A stretch of 64,000 nt of DNA from Scytonematopsis contorta HA4267-MV1 (GTDB lineage Bacteria > Cyanobacteriota > Cyanobacteriia > Cyanobacteriales > Nostocaceae), in NCBI GenBank assembly GCA_019359035.1, contig JAHHIC010000053.1, positions 186,001 to 250,000 on the forward strand, written 5' to 3'. The first letter of the stretch is position 1. Every line of letters begins with the position of its first letter. The notes below the pieces were generated by a model that saw only the letters and a list, made by a program, of their open reading frames with translations, was not told where the DNA came from and did no database searches. Both the position numbers and the translations under genes were made by a program. Positions 54,397 to 63,545 of this stretch are shown here, one piece after another.

Positions 54397-54860
54397 TGCT
54401 ACCTCGCAGGAGTATGTTCATCAGAAACACAAATTGACAACTTTTGTTGCCATCCCCGCTTTGGGGAAATACGTAGGAGATTAGTGCCTATCCATCCCTG
54501 TATACTGGGAAAAAGCTACACTACATCTGTATTAAATAACCTTCAATTTACAGTTGAAGGCTGTTGTCAAAAAAAAAGGCAGAAGGTAGAAGGTAGACAG
54601 CAGAAAGAAAGAGAATAAAAAAGAACTCAATACCTTTTTTGGCTTTGGGTGTAGAAACAGATGGTCTTATTTGTCACATTTGTAACTTTTACCTTCTTCT
54701 GCCTTCTGCCCTCTGCCTTCTTCTGGTCACTTCCTTGTTACTTTCAGTATTTTTGCAACAGGACTTGTGCTTGTGCTTAGAGTACCCAGACTTAGGGCAA
54801 AAACATCACAAGTAGAAATTGACCCATAAATTGCGGTCAAACCCATTTATTTAGCTTTTG
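54397..54860. other. intergenic region with hairpin and heptamer traces
   Basis: CCTTCAA-TTTACAG-TTGAAGG (54541-54561) is a perfect 7-bp hairpin. AGGCAGA/AGGTAGA heptamers follow at 54577-54610 and TGCCTTC-TGCCCTC-TGCCTTC at 54700-54720, complementary types that could pair across about 100 bp. No gene is supported. Confidence 0.6.
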
Positions 54861-55013
54861 ATGCAGCCTCGTACTAATGTATTTATTAAAATGGTTGACA
54901 ATACCATTAGCAAATTAACAAACCTTACCGGTGAAATCTGTGACAAAATGGCAGAATTCACGAAATCTTTAAGAATGTTAACTAAAGGTACGGACATTGA
55001 GTACAAGAAATAA
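54861..55013 (+). CDS. possible 50-aa small protein
   Basis: The ATG-started ORF encodes MQPRTNVFIKMVDNTISKLT, then a mixed charged helix-like sequence ending GTDIEYKK before TAA. The composition looks coding-like, but there is no Shine-Dalgarno, no family I know and no operon partner. Nothing else is seen between it and the antiporter gene except the 55229 array. Treat as a hypothesis. Confidence 0.2.
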   Translation: MQPRTNVFIKMVDNTISKLTNLTGEICDKMAEFTKSLRMLTKGTDIEYKK

Positions 55014-55228
55014 CAACAATTCTTAACGAACTTTGTCTATTTATTCATCAAGAGACGGCTACTGAATTCCGGTAATTTCTCAGTAATTTTTCGGTTATTT
55101 AATTAAATCCGCCAGATGGCATTTCGCATTTCGCAGAAAGAAATTTTTCGTTGAGAATAAGATATTACTTGTTACCTTATATACTTTGTATACTTCTTGC
55201 TCACCTCAAGTGCCTTATTTATGCCATT

Positions 55229-55263
55229 GGCCTTCTGCCCTCTGCCTTCTGCCCTCTGCCATC
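55229..55263. repeat. heptamer array (TGCCTTC/TGCCCTC) at the antiporter stop codon
   Basis: Five units, GGCCTTC, TGCCCTC, TGCCTTC, TGCCCTC and TGCCATC, ending 1 bp before the stop codon of the antiporter gene. Confidence 0.88.
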
Positions 55264-55264
55264 T

Positions 55265-57403
55265 TTAAACTATTTGCACTGTGGCGCTAGGAGACACTGT
55301 TGATGGTAACGTAATGCTTTGGACGCGCTGCGGTTCCCCTAGCATGACTATAGAGCAAGTAAGCTGTCTGGCTAACTCAGTAGTAACATCACTAATAGCG
55401 AGTCCACCAGGAATTGTACGATTTCGCGTAAAAGGTAATACTACTAAATCGTATAATCGCGCAGCTTGTAAAATTGCTTGGACTACATTTTCGTGAGCAA
55501 TAATTTGAATTTCTGGTGGATTTTGTAAAGATAACTTGGATACAAGTAACGCCAGTTGGGAACGCCTAACAGCTATTTTATTAGAACTAGTACGGCGGTC
55601 GCAAACGTTAAGAACGGTAACTTGAGCTTGATTTGCTTCAGCTAGCATTTGTGCGAATTGCACTGGCTGCAAGGAGGGAGAAGTTAAATTCTCAACAGGT
55701 ACTAAGATACGTTGAATTTTTTTTGGCGATTCGACAAGACGAGCAACCGCAACAGGACAATGGGAAGCCCAAAGAACGTTATCAATTACATTGCCAAATA
55801 ACCGCGCTCGTAAACCAGTACGTTTACCCCAACCCATAACAATCAAATTCGCATTTTTTTCTCTAGCAGCACGACTAATTCCTTGAGCATAAGCGTCGTC
55901 TATTCGCAACAAAGGCTCAGCTTCGACACCCAAAGCTTTACTGAGAGCGATAGCCTTACACAATAAACGCTCATTGCGTTGCCAAGAAGACTCCAACTGT
56001 GGGGAATCCATGTGCGCTGCTGCAGTAACTATTGCTAAGGGTAAAATCTTGCCATCAGTATTACGTGTTAGCAAAGCCGCCATCTCAATTAAAAAATGCT
56101 GAGTTTGTGGATTATGTAGCGGCACTACAATACTAAAAAGATTATTTTTCTCTCCAGAACAAGGATAAGACTCTGTTTGAGGTTGTTGTTCGCGGGTATT
56201 AAAAGAAGTTAAGCCATTTGCCACTCTGCTAGTAATCATCGGCCCTAGGGTAGATGTTATTAACATCAAAATCACGACACTATTTAATACTGATGGCGGA
56301 AGCAAACCCGCTTTATATCCAACCAATGTCGTTGCTAAGGTTGCTCCAACCTGGGGCATTGACAACGACCACATTGTTAGCGTTTCTTGCCAATTATAGT
56401 GATAAACGAGTTTCGCCAAATAAGCGGCAATAAATTTACTGGCAATCAAACCGAGTACAACAAACAAACCTAACTTTAAAGTGCCAAGATTTTGCATAAA
56501 TCTGGGCAAATCCAGCAGCAAACCCAAATTTACAAAGAAAATAGGAATAAATAAAACGCTACCAACAAATATTACCTTTTCTTTCACAGGTCCTTCACCG
56601 ACAGCCTCATTAACTGCCAAACCTGCTAGAAAAGCTCCAACAATTTTTTCAATCCCAATCAGCTGTGCCCCTAATGCAGCAAGAAACACCGAAAGCAGAA
56701 CAAATAAAAACTGGTTTCCTTCATCTTCGCCTCTAATACGAAAAAATTCTTTGCCAGCCCAATCAAACCCAGCTAAAACAGCAACCGAGTAAACTGTTAT
56801 CCAACCAAGTAACGAAATAGTTTCCCAAATATTAATTTGTCTAGCATGGATGGCAACGCAAACCGCTAATACCATCAATGCCCCAATATCAGTAAAAATA
56901 GTTGCCCCGATGGTAACAGTAACAGCTTCGTTATTTACCACCCCCAAGCGATTTAAAATAGGATACGCCAAAAGACTATGTGAAGCGAACAAAGAACCAA
57001 TCAGAATCGCCGCATTCCAGTCAAAACCAAAAATGCGCCCAAGCAAAGTTCCTAGCAACAAAGGTATGCCAAAAGTAAAACTACCATACCCTAAGGAGCG
57101 ATTTTTCCGACGACGGAACTGCTCCATTTCTACTTCTAACCCTGCTACAAACATTAAATAAATTAATCCAACGTCTGCTAGCAGGTTCATGATTGGTAAT
57201 TGAGTCTGAAATATATTCCAACCGTTGGGTCCCAGCACTACCCCTGATAAAACCAAACCTACTAATCCTGGTATTTGCAGCCTTTCCAACAAAATTGGTA
57301 TAACTAAAATAATTACCAACAGTACAGCAAAGGGAACAATTGGCTCCTTGCCGAGAACTGAGTAATTTTGTTCCAGAGCAAGAAATTGTGATATGAGTTC
57401 CAT
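55265..57403 (-). CDS. CPA2 cation/proton antiporter with C-terminal USP domain
   Basis: A 712-residue protein. Residues about 20-395 form a 12-helix Na+(K+)/H+ exchanger of the KefB/NapA type (ERLQIPGLVGLVLSGVVLGPNG, FTDIGALMVLAV, FLAGLAVNEAV, IPIFFVNLGLLLDL). Residues about 425-700 carry a pair of universal-stress-protein-like domains (LIVMGWGKRTGLRARLFGNVIDNVLWASHCPVAVAR is split as VMGWGKRTGLRARLFGNVI, the nucleotide-binding loop). This fusion suggests nucleotide control of transport in salt or pH stress. The exact ion is unknown. Confidence 0.9.
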   Translation of the reverse strand: MELISQFLALEQNYSVLGKEPIVPFAVLLVIILVIPILLERLQIPGLVGLVLSGVVLGPNGWNIFQTQLPIMNLLADVGLIYLMFVAGLEVEMEQFRRRKNRSLGYGSFTFGIPLLLGTLLGRIFGFDWNAAILIGSLFASHSLLAYPILNRLGVVNNEAVTVTIGATIFTDIGALMVLAVCVAIHARQINIWETISLLGWITVYSVAVLAGFDWAGKEFFRIRGEDEGNQFLFVLLSVFLAALGAQLIGIEKIVGAFLAGLAVNEAVGEGPVKEKVIFVGSVLFIPIFFVNLGLLLDLPRFMQNLGTLKLGLFVVLGLIASKFIAAYLAKLVYHYNWQETLTMWSLSMPQVGATLATTLVGYKAGLLPPSVLNSVVILMLITSTLGPMITSRVANGLTSFNTREQQPQTESYPCSGEKNNLFSIVVPLHNPQTQHFLIEMAALLTRNTDGKILPLAIVTAAAHMDSPQLESSWQRNERLLCKAIALSKALGVEAEPLLRIDDAYAQGISRAAREKNANLIVMGWGKRTGLRARLFGNVIDNVLWASHCPVAVARLVESPKKIQRILVPVENLTSPSLQPVQFAQMLAEANQAQVTVLNVCDRRTSSNKIAVRRSQLALLVSKLSLQNPPEIQIIAHENVVQAILQAARLYDLVVLPFTRNRTIPGGLAISDVTTELARQLTCSIVMLGEPQRVQSITLPSTVSPSATVQIV

Positions 57404-57430
57404 AGATTAGGACTGGACGGGGCACTATAA

Positions 57431-57507
57431 CAATTCGCAATTCGCAATTCGCAATTCGCAATTCGCAATTACCTGTTAGCAATTACCTATTAGCAATTTG
57501 CAATTAC
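57431..57507. repeat. heptamer array (CAATTCG, 11 units)
   Basis: CAATTCG five times, then CAATTAC, CTGTTAG, CAATTAC, CTATTAG, CAATTTG and CAATTAC. It ends 3 bp before the stop codon of the HAS-barrel gene and occupies most of the 107-bp gap to the antiporter start. Confidence 0.92.
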
Positions 57508-57510
57508 CCT

Positions 57511-58167
57511 TTATGGATGAATTTGACTTAAAATAAACCGCAAACGGTCGTAATCATCTTTAAGTAACACATTTAAAGTACGTCCTGCTTTTACTAACCA
57601 TTCTCGGTCTGCTTTACGTAGCTGGTAAACTAAACGTATTACAGCCGCCGTTAAAGACTCTACTGGCGCACCACTAACAGTAAGTAACGTGCGTAAAAAA
57701 TCTAGCTGTTCTGTAAACCTAATTACCGCTTCTGCCTCACATCGATATACCGATTGGTGGATTTGTGGTGGACGTGGTGGTAAATACTGGTAAGTTCTTA
57801 GGCCAGAATTTGTACTATCTTGCGGTGGCTCAAACCCAATAATTACCGCTCTAAACTCAGTCTTGAGCATTGCAAATATTTGAGGCTGTTCCTCGCGCAA
57901 GTCCTGCAAAGACAAACCCAAGGCTCTCGCACGGTGTACGGAATCAATCGGCATTGTAGTTGCGTAATATACCACAGCGTACACAATATTTCCCGATTCT
58001 TCATCCACAGACCGAACCCAACTACCAAAAGGAGGCATAGGGGGAAAACTTAAGTCTTCTGGTTCCAAACACTGGGCTAAAAATTCAGAAGTCGTGGTTT
58101 CTATCACCTCCGCGATATGATTCGGATGGCGATTGTCAGTAGCAAACTGTGGTAATGGAAGGCGCAT
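57511..58167 (-). CDS. HAS-barrel domain protein, cyanobacterial
   Basis: A 218-residue soluble protein. The first 120 residues look like the HAS-barrel (HerA/ATP-synthase-type N-terminal barrel): NHIAEVIETTTSEFLAQCL, PPFGSWVRSVDEESGNIVYAVVYYAT, LGLSLQDLREEQPQIFAML. The C-terminal 90 residues are helical (RTLLTVSGAPVESLTAAVIRLVYQLRKADREWL in part). No ATPase domain is fused or adjacent. Function is unknown. Its start codon is preceded at 13 bp by a GTTGACG heptamer array rather than a ribosome-binding site. Confidence 0.65.
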   Translation of the reverse strand: MRLPLPQFATDNRHPNHIAEVIETTTSEFLAQCLEPEDLSFPPMPPFGSWVRSVDEESGNIVYAVVYYATTMPIDSVHRARALGLSLQDLREEQPQIFAMLKTEFRAVIIGFEPPQDSTNSGLRTYQYLPPRPPQIHQSVYRCEAEAVIRFTEQLDFLRTLLTVSGAPVESLTAAVIRLVYQLRKADREWLVKAGRTLNVLLKDDYDRLRFILSQIHP

Positions 58168-58180
58168 GATACTGTATGCA

Positions 58181-58215
58181 GTTGACGGTTGACGGTTGAC
58201 GGTTGACGGTTGACA
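58181..58215. repeat. heptamer array (GTTGACG x5) upstream of the HAS-barrel start
   Basis: Four GTTGACG units and a GTTGACA, 13 bp upstream of the minus-strand start codon at 58167. They replace the usual Shine-Dalgarno region. Confidence 0.9.
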
Positions 58216-58245
58216 GTTGTTTTCTCGTTCCGCGCATAGACAAGA

Positions 58246-58301
58246 CAGTCAACACTTAGTAGTCAGCAGCCAGCAGTCAGCAGTTAACAGTCAACATTCA
58301 A
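58246..58301. repeat. heptamer array (CAGTCAA/CAGTCAG) at the ndhS stop codon
   Basis: Eight units: CAGTCAA, CACTTAG, TAGTCAG, CAGCCAG, CAGTCAG, CAGTTAA, CAGTCAA and CATTCAA. They end 1 bp before the ndhS stop codon. Confidence 0.88.
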
Positions 58302-58302
58302 C

Positions 58303-58497
58303 CTATTTTCCTTTTTTACGTCCGGTGGTTTCGACTGTTTCCAATTCGGACATGCGGAAGGTAATTAATTTATCCCAGTTACCACCTTCAAAAAGTACAG
58401 CAACCTTACCGTCGGTAACCCGTTGCACGAGACCTTCAAAACGATAAAAAGTATCAGCGGGATTTTTGACGCGAACTGTCGCTCCTGGGAGTATCAT
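58303..58497 (-). CDS. ndhS: NAD(P)H-quinone oxidoreductase subunit S (NDH-1)
   Basis: A 64-residue SH3-like protein starting [20 protein letters not shown] and containing [20 protein letters not shown] and [13 protein letters not shown], the NdhS/CRR31-like signature. NdhS sits at the ferredoxin-binding site of the photosynthetic NDH-1 complex and supports cyclic electron flow. I chose the ATG at 58497, with GAGGTAAGG upstream; the ORF extends 65 codons more through a GATGACT array (encoding VISHQSS repeats) and that part is not coding. Confidence 0.95.
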   Translation of the reverse strand: MILPGATVRVKNPADTFYRFEGLVQRVTDGKVAVLFEGGNWDKLITFRMSELETVETTGRKKGK

Positions 58498-58542
58498 GTA
58501 CCTTACCTCTATGTTTCCTGATATATAGTTTAACTTGTTATT

Positions 58543-58636
58543 TGTTGACTGATGGCTGATGACTGATGACTGTTGACTGATGACTGATGACTGATGACTG
58601 ATGACTGTTGACTGATGACTGATGACTGATGACTGA
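58543..58636. repeat. heptamer array (GATGACT/GTTGACT, about 13 units)
   Basis: An uninterrupted 7-bp register of TGATGAC and TGTTGAC units upstream of ndhS, starting 46 bp before its ATG. It gives a false 129-aa ORF. Confidence 0.92.
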
Positions 58637-58679
58637 ATGGTAAAGCCTAAAAATCTAGAAATTAGCGCAAATATTTTCC

Positions 58680-58721
58680 CGTCAACCGTCAACCGTCAAC
58701 CGTCAACCGTCAACCGTCAAC
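58680..58721. repeat. heptamer array (CGTCAAC x6) near the rodA stop codon
   Basis: Six perfect CGTCAAC units, 8 bp before the rodA stop codon. Confidence 0.92.
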
Positions 58722-58729
58722 ACTCATCA

Positions 58730-60061
58730 TTAATATTTCTTCTTTTTGTGGCGAAAGTTGGCTATTGATTCAACTATGCCAATACAGATAAAGTTTTTAA
58801 GCATTGCTGAACGCCCGTAACTCATCCAAGGTAAGGGAATACCAGCTACTGGTGCTAAGCCTATGTTCATTCCAACATTGACGACGATTTGGAATACTAT
58901 CATCGATAAAACGCCAATTGCTATCAATGAACCAAAGTTATCTTTAGAGGTTTGGGCGATACGCAATAATCTATAGCATATGATACATAAAGTGAGCATT
59001 ACCAACATACAGCCAACAAAACCGAATTCTTCACCTACAGCAGAGAATATAAAGTCTGTATGTTGCTCAGGTACGAAATTTAACTGAGTCATAGGTCCTT
59101 TAAACAGTCCCTGTCCCCAAAGCTGACCGGCACCAACCGCAGTTCGAGATTGGATAATGTGATAACCAGTACCAAGGGCATCGGCATCGGGGTTAATAAA
59201 TGAGGTGATTCGGTTTTTCTGATACTCTTTTAAGACATTGCTCCAGACAAATAAACCTAATTCGCCCCCTAACATGTTTAGAGCAAACGCCCCCAAACCG
59301 CTGATAGCAAACTTTTGCCAAGGCAAAGTGGCTAAACCAACCAATCCCATTGCAAATGACCAAACTATACCCAAAGGGCCTAATTGCAATTTGTCAAATA
59401 AAACTATCGAGAACGGCCACTGAATACTAAATAAAATAGCAGCAATAATTGGAGAGACAAATAGTATCAACCAGCCTGGATTTGCATTTGCCCAATACAA
59501 CATCCCTAATACGATGGCACCAAATACCAATGATGTTGCCAAGTCTGGTTGAATAAATACTAATGCCCAGGGAACTGCGGTAATGGCTAATGCTCTGAAA
59601 ACGTTGTTGAGATTAGAAGCTGTTTCCTTATGCAACAAGGCCGCTAGGGTGATAATTACCCCAACTTTGGCAAATTCTGAAGGTTGGACGTTAACCCCAG
59701 CGATATTAATCCACCGTTGTGCCCCTTTAGAACTGGCACCAACTATCATCACAGCGATAAGACTAAAGTTTGTCAGACCATAAGTTATCCAGTGCCACTG
59801 CAACAGATTTTCGTATCTGCTGCGGGCAATAAACATAGCAAGAACTAAACCGATACCACCAGCGAGGATATGCCACCACCAGTCAATTAAGCCTAAGTGT
59901 AATTCCGTAGAGCGAATCATGATACCGCCAAATACGGTCAGACCACATGTCAAGACAATTAGTAGCCAATCAACCTGTTGCCAGGGCTTTAGCAAATTGA
60001 AAGAAGAATTGCGTCTGTTGGAATATGATGATTTTTTTGGGAGCGACCTTTTTAACAACAT
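58730..60061 (-). CDS. rodA: rod-shape peptidoglycan glycosyltransferase RodA
   Basis: A 443-residue SEDS protein with about ten membrane helices. KGAQRWINIAGVNVQPSEFAKVGVI (key runs RWINIAGVNVQPSEFAKVG), QPDLATSLVFGAI, LKEYQKNRITSFINPDADALGTGYH (catalytic region) and GLAPVAGIPLPWMSYGRSAM are SEDS landmarks. RodA polymerises peptidoglycan for lateral wall growth with a class B PBP. The 30-residue polar N-terminus and length support RodA over FtsW. It is followed by a heptamer array and preceded at 100 bp by mrp on the same strand. Confidence 0.92.
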   Translation of the reverse strand: MLLKRSLPKKSSYSNRRNSSFNLLKPWQQVDWLLIVLTCGLTVFGGIMIRSTELHLGLIDWWWHILAGGIGLVLAMFIARSRYENLLQWHWITYGLTNFSLIAVMIVGASSKGAQRWINIAGVNVQPSEFAKVGVIITLAALLHKETASNLNNVFRALAITAVPWALVFIQPDLATSLVFGAIVLGMLYWANANPGWLILFVSPIIAAILFSIQWPFSIVLFDKLQLGPLGIVWSFAMGLVGLATLPWQKFAISGLGAFALNMLGGELGLFVWSNVLKEYQKNRITSFINPDADALGTGYHIIQSRTAVGAGQLWGQGLFKGPMTQLNFVPEQHTDFIFSAVGEEFGFVGCMLVMLTLCIICYRLLRIAQTSKDNFGSLIAIGVLSMIVFQIVVNVGMNIGLAPVAGIPLPWMSYGRSAMLKNFICIGIVESIANFRHKKKKY

Positions 60062-60161
60062 GTGTGATTTTAGATTTTAGCTTTATAGATTTTAAATTTA
60101 TACTTACTAAAAATCTGTATTCCTAAGCTATTGCCTAGGAACCAGATAAAAATTAAAATTT

Positions 60162-61235
60162 CTAGCTCAAAGCTACGACCGATACTCTACCCGCTATTGT
60201 TTGGGCTATGGCTTTCAATGTTTTGGCACTAACTGAGTCAGGTTCGCCTGCAACTATTGGTACACCAGTATCTCCGCCAACTCTCGTAGAAATTTCTAGA
60301 GGTACGCGCCCTAAAAGTGGTACTCCCAATTCTTTTGCTGTTTTTTCGCCTCCACCTGAACCAAAAATATCGTACTGTTTATCTGGCATATCTGGCGGTA
60401 TAAAATAGCTCATGTTTTCCACTATTCCTAATACAGGTACGTTCATTTGCTGGAACATTCGCAGACCCTTACGTGAGTCCAACAAAGCAACAGTTTGTGG
60501 TGTAGTCACAATCACCGCTCCTGCCATTGGTACAGCTTGTGTCAAAGTCAATTGGGCATCACCCGTTCCCGGTGGCATATCAACAATTAAATAATCCAAT
60601 TCTCCCCATTGCACTTGGTAAAGAAACTGACGAATTATTCCATTTAGCATTGGTCCACGCCAAATAACTGGTTGGTCTTTACCAATTAGGAAGCCCATCG
60701 ACACTAATTTGACGCCGTAATTAAACACGGGTTCCAGGATATCGCCTTTTTCTCCTTTGCTCACCATCACTTGTGCTTCGCTCAAACCAAGCATAGTAGG
60801 GTCGTTGGGGCCATAAATATCCGCGTCCAGCAAACCGACTTTGGCTCCACTTTGTGCTAAAGCAACAGCAACATTGACTGCTATCGTACTTTTACCAACG
60901 CCACCTTTACCACTAGAAATGGCAACAATATTCTTGACCCCAGGAACACCAGTACGGTCAGCTACGCCTTTTTGCTGAGGAGTTTCCGCTGTTACTTCAA
61001 CTTTTACATCCGTGACTCCTGGAAGCTTTTTTACTGCTCTTTGGCAATCTTGGACGATAAATTCACGTAACGGACACGCGGGTGTTGTTAAAACTAAAGT
61101 AAAACTAACCTGACCATCAGGGGCAATTTTCACATTGCGAATCATGTTCAATTCCACCAGACTCTTACGAAGCTCAGGGTCTTCTACTGGTCGCAACACT
61201 TCTAATACAGCACGTTCATCAAGAACCTGATACAT
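60162..61235 (-). CDS. Mrp/NBP35 (ApbC) family P-loop ATPase
   Basis: A 357-residue protein: an N-terminal FeS-assembly DUF59 domain (6-80, VEDPELRKSLVELNMI), a deviant Walker A GKGGVGKST (109-117), DADIYGPNDPTMLGL and IVDMPPGTGDAQLTL. It is predicted to act in Fe-S cluster delivery. The C-terminal segment reads VENMSYFIPPDMPDKQYDIFG and lacks the CxxC that holds the bridging cluster in classical ApbC; cysteines occur only in the DUF59 part (C54, C64). This variant may be typical of cyanobacteria, so a role without a bound cluster is possible. Confidence 0.9.
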   Translation of the reverse strand: MYQVLDERAVLEVLRPVEDPELRKSLVELNMIRNVKIAPDGQVSFTLVLTTPACPLREFIVQDCQRAVKKLPGVTDVKVEVTAETPQQKGVADRTGVPGVKNIVAISSGKGGVGKSTIAVNVAVALAQSGAKVGLLDADIYGPNDPTMLGLSEAQVMVSKGEKGDILEPVFNYGVKLVSMGFLIGKDQPVIWRGPMLNGIIRQFLYQVQWGELDYLIVDMPPGTGDAQLTLTQAVPMAGAVIVTTPQTVALLDSRKGLRMFQQMNVPVLGIVENMSYFIPPDMPDKQYDIFGSGGGEKTAKELGVPLLGRVPLEISTRVGGDTGVPIVAGEPDSVSAKTLKAIAQTIAGRVSVVALS

Positions 61236-61401
61236 AGCAATTTCACCCTTGCCGCTTTTAAAATTCTTAAAAAAAGCTTATTTGTCTTACATGCATCTTA
61301 ACGTCGTTTACGACCCTGATTCATTCGAGAATTCTTGTTATATCCATACAAAATACTCGACATAACGCACAGCACATTCAGAAATATTACGCAAGTTTTT
61401 T

Positions 61402-61436
61402 GGGGAGCGGGGAGTGGGGAGTGGGGAGTAGGGAGT
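61402..61436. repeat. heptamer array (GGGGAGT) at the beta-helix gene stop codon
   Basis: Five units (GGGGAGC, GGGGAGT three times, AGGGAGT), followed by GGGAACC, ending just before the stop codon at 61444. Confidence 0.88.
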
Positions 61437-61443
61437 GGGAACC

Positions 61444-63246
61444 CTAATTCAGCGGTTCTACTATCGCACGCAATCCGTTACTGTTAAATATTTTTACGAG
61501 TTCGTTGGCGTTTTGGGGACTGGTGAATACTCCTGCTTGCATTACTCCTCGTCCTTGACTGACGCTGGTAATAGCTCCGGGAACAATAAATCTGACAAAT
61601 TCCTCGTCCCTTTGGCTTGCAACTTGAACTACCACACGATAACGCATACCCATTTGGGACTGTTCTGCTGCTGGCATCCCATTATTAGGCATATTATTGG
61701 ACGTAATACCCGCTCCCCATTCCCTACTCCCTAATCCTTGTGACTGATTAGAAGAAGCCTCTGGAGCAGCAAATTCAATTTCCCTAGTATTAATACGTGC
61801 GTAGTTGATATTTCCTGTACTTCCGTTAGGTTGCCATCCTATTTGATTTTGGGCTGCTGGCAAACTACGCGCTGGTGGCAAATTAGCCCGTTGTGTACGA
61901 GCTGCTGCGGGTCGTGATGGCATCAGTTGATTATTGAAAGGTTGAGTTGTGATGTTATTTGCAGCTTGCTTAATGTTCGGGTTGATGTTTTGGTTAATCA
62001 AAGCATTGTTACTAGGAAAGAATGCTGAATTTTGGTTGTAATTTCGGTTGTAATTTCGGTTGATGTTTTGAGGTGCTTCTGGTGCGGAAAAAGAAATTTC
62101 TCTACCTGATGAATTTTGTTCTACTGGTAAGTTATTTTCAGCAAGCTGTGGTGGGGCGTTGTTTTGAGCAATAGGAGCTATAGAAGAAGGAGATTGGGTT
62201 CCTCTTAAATCTACTCTGCCAACAATGCGATTGCTGGCAATAGTGTTGCCAAAGGCGCTTATTTGCTGTTTAGAAGCGTTGGCGTTGATATCATAACGAA
62301 CGTTGTTGCGAAATTCATTCCCACCCCTATCAGAAGCGTTACCCAAATCGGGCATTGCTTGGGCTATAGCAACTAAGCCGTCTTCTCGATTTCCTTGGAT
62401 TAAATTATTTCTGAGAACCGGACGGGCATTAGCTTGAACTACAACCCCTGCACGATTGAATTGAATTTGGTTGCTGACAATTTGTGGCTCGGCGTTTTGG
62501 GTGATATTAATGCCAAAACCTGTTTGCTGAAAAATATTTTCGCGCACTTGGGGACGGGAATTACCAGCAATGGTGATTCCGTTAGCTTTGTTGCGATAAA
62601 AATAATTTTTGTTAATTGTTGGCTCACTGTCGCCTGTAATCATAACCCCATCCTGAGTGGAGTTTGCAAAAGTGTTTTCTATTAATGTTGGGCTTGCTGA
62701 TTCTATCCACACTCCGTAGCCCCGTGTATTTGTGTTACTAATTGTTACTCCTGTCAGCCCCGCTTGGTTAGCAGCTACGATTGTAATATCTTGCCTTCCG
62801 TAGCTACGACTGAGATATTCTCCGCCACCCTGAATCACAGTACCGCGTCCTTTGTTACGAACATCTCCTTGCAGGGAAACCCCTGGTTTAAGTATCAAAG
62901 GAAACTTCTCACCATTCTGCTGGCTGTAAGTACCTGTGGCAAGCATAATTACTGTATTGGGCTGGGCTTGACGCAGTGCTTGAGTTATAGTTCTAAAAGG
63001 AGTACGCTCGCCTCCATTGCCTGTATTGTCATCTCCAGCACTGGGATTGACAAAAATGAGGTTAACTTGAGACATTGTTCTCGCACCAAGAGGTGTTTGA
63101 GCAACTGCTGATTTTTGGCTGATACCAAATAACCCGGTATTTGCCACTCCTACAAAGACTATCAAAAAGAACACGGAGGAATGACAAATTGTATACAACA
63201 ACGCTTTTAGGATAATAGACGGTTTTTTCAACATAGGGTTTTGCAT
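61444..63246 (-). CDS. secreted right-handed beta-helix (DUF1565) protein with SPOR-like end
   Basis: About 600 residues. A hydrophobic N-terminal segment acts as signal or anchor. The DUF1565/parallel beta-helix region (about 60-330) has INPSAGDDNTGNGGERTPFRTITQAL-type start and repeated NxFxxN turns. An Asn/Gln-rich low-complexity linker (350-500) follows, and a C-terminal SPOR-like domain (about 525-600, RYRVVVQVASQRDEEFVRF). Likely periplasmic or cell-wall associated. I use the ATG at 63246; a TTG at 63300 preceded by AAGGAG is a real alternative. Residues near GSREWGAG are encoded by four in-frame heptamers (61710-61737). Confidence 0.85.
   Translation of the reverse strand: MQNPMLKKPSIILKALLYTICHSSVFFLIVFVGVANTGLFGISQKSAVAQTPLGARTMSQVNLIFVNPSAGDDNTGNGGERTPFRTITQALRQAQPNTVIMLATGTYSQQNGEKFPLILKPGVSLQGDVRNKGRGTVIQGGGEYLSRSYGRQDITIVAANQAGLTGVTISNTNTRGYGVWIESASPTLIENTFANSTQDGVMITGDSEPTINKNYFYRNKANGITIAGNSRPQVRENIFQQTGFGINITQNAEPQIVSNQIQFNRAGVVVQANARPVLRNNLIQGNREDGLVAIAQAMPDLGNASDRGGNEFRNNVRYDINANASKQQISAFGNTIASNRIVGRVDLRGTQSPSSIAPIAQNNAPPQLAENNLPVEQNSSGREISFSAPEAPQNINRNYNRNYNQNSAFFPSNNALINQNINPNIKQAANNITTQPFNNQLMPSRPAAARTQRANLPPARSLPAAQNQIGWQPNGSTGNINYARINTREIEFAAPEASSNQSQGLGSREWGAGITSNNMPNNGMPAAEQSQMGMRYRVVVQVASQRDEEFVRFIVPGAITSVSQGRGVMQAGVFTSPQNANELVKIFNSNGLRAIVEPLN
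61710..61737. repeat. in-frame heptamer trace in the beta-helix gene
   Basis: Four units, CCGCTCC, CCATTCC, CTACTCC and CTAATCC, inside the low-complexity linker. They encode GLGSREWGAG. Confidence 0.8.
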
Positions 63247-63300
63247 AGCTTCTTGGACATTTGTCCTGTGGTAGATAGGAAACACACCTTGATAAGTCAA

Positions 63301-63545
63301 CTTTTTAACACTCCTTTGGCCAAGAAATTATTTTTATACTCTAAGCCGTTACTTATGTCGATAATATTATCCAGGACTCTGGCTGATGGCTAACCAGTAT
63401 ACAAAATGAATGAATGAATGAGTGGTTAAGCGGATTTACCGTGAAAAATCCTCTAACATGTCTGAAAAATCTATTTAAATGGAAAAAAATAGCAAAAATG
63501 CAAGAGGTTGGCTGTTACGATAAAAGCAATAATGGGATTGTTGTA
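63301..63545. other. divergent promoter region of the beta-helix and thiE genes
   Basis: It contains ATGA repeated four times (63406-63421). I looked for a TPP riboswitch upstream of thiE and found neither CTGAGA nor the ACCTGA core. Confidence 0.4.

Noticed and set aside
58498-58692. N-terminal extension of ndhS with VISHQSS repeats
   Set aside because: It is translated GATGACT heptamer DNA upstream of a clear Shine-Dalgarno and the conserved start.
63301-63545. TPP riboswitch before thiE
   Set aside because: The conserved THI-box elements are absent.
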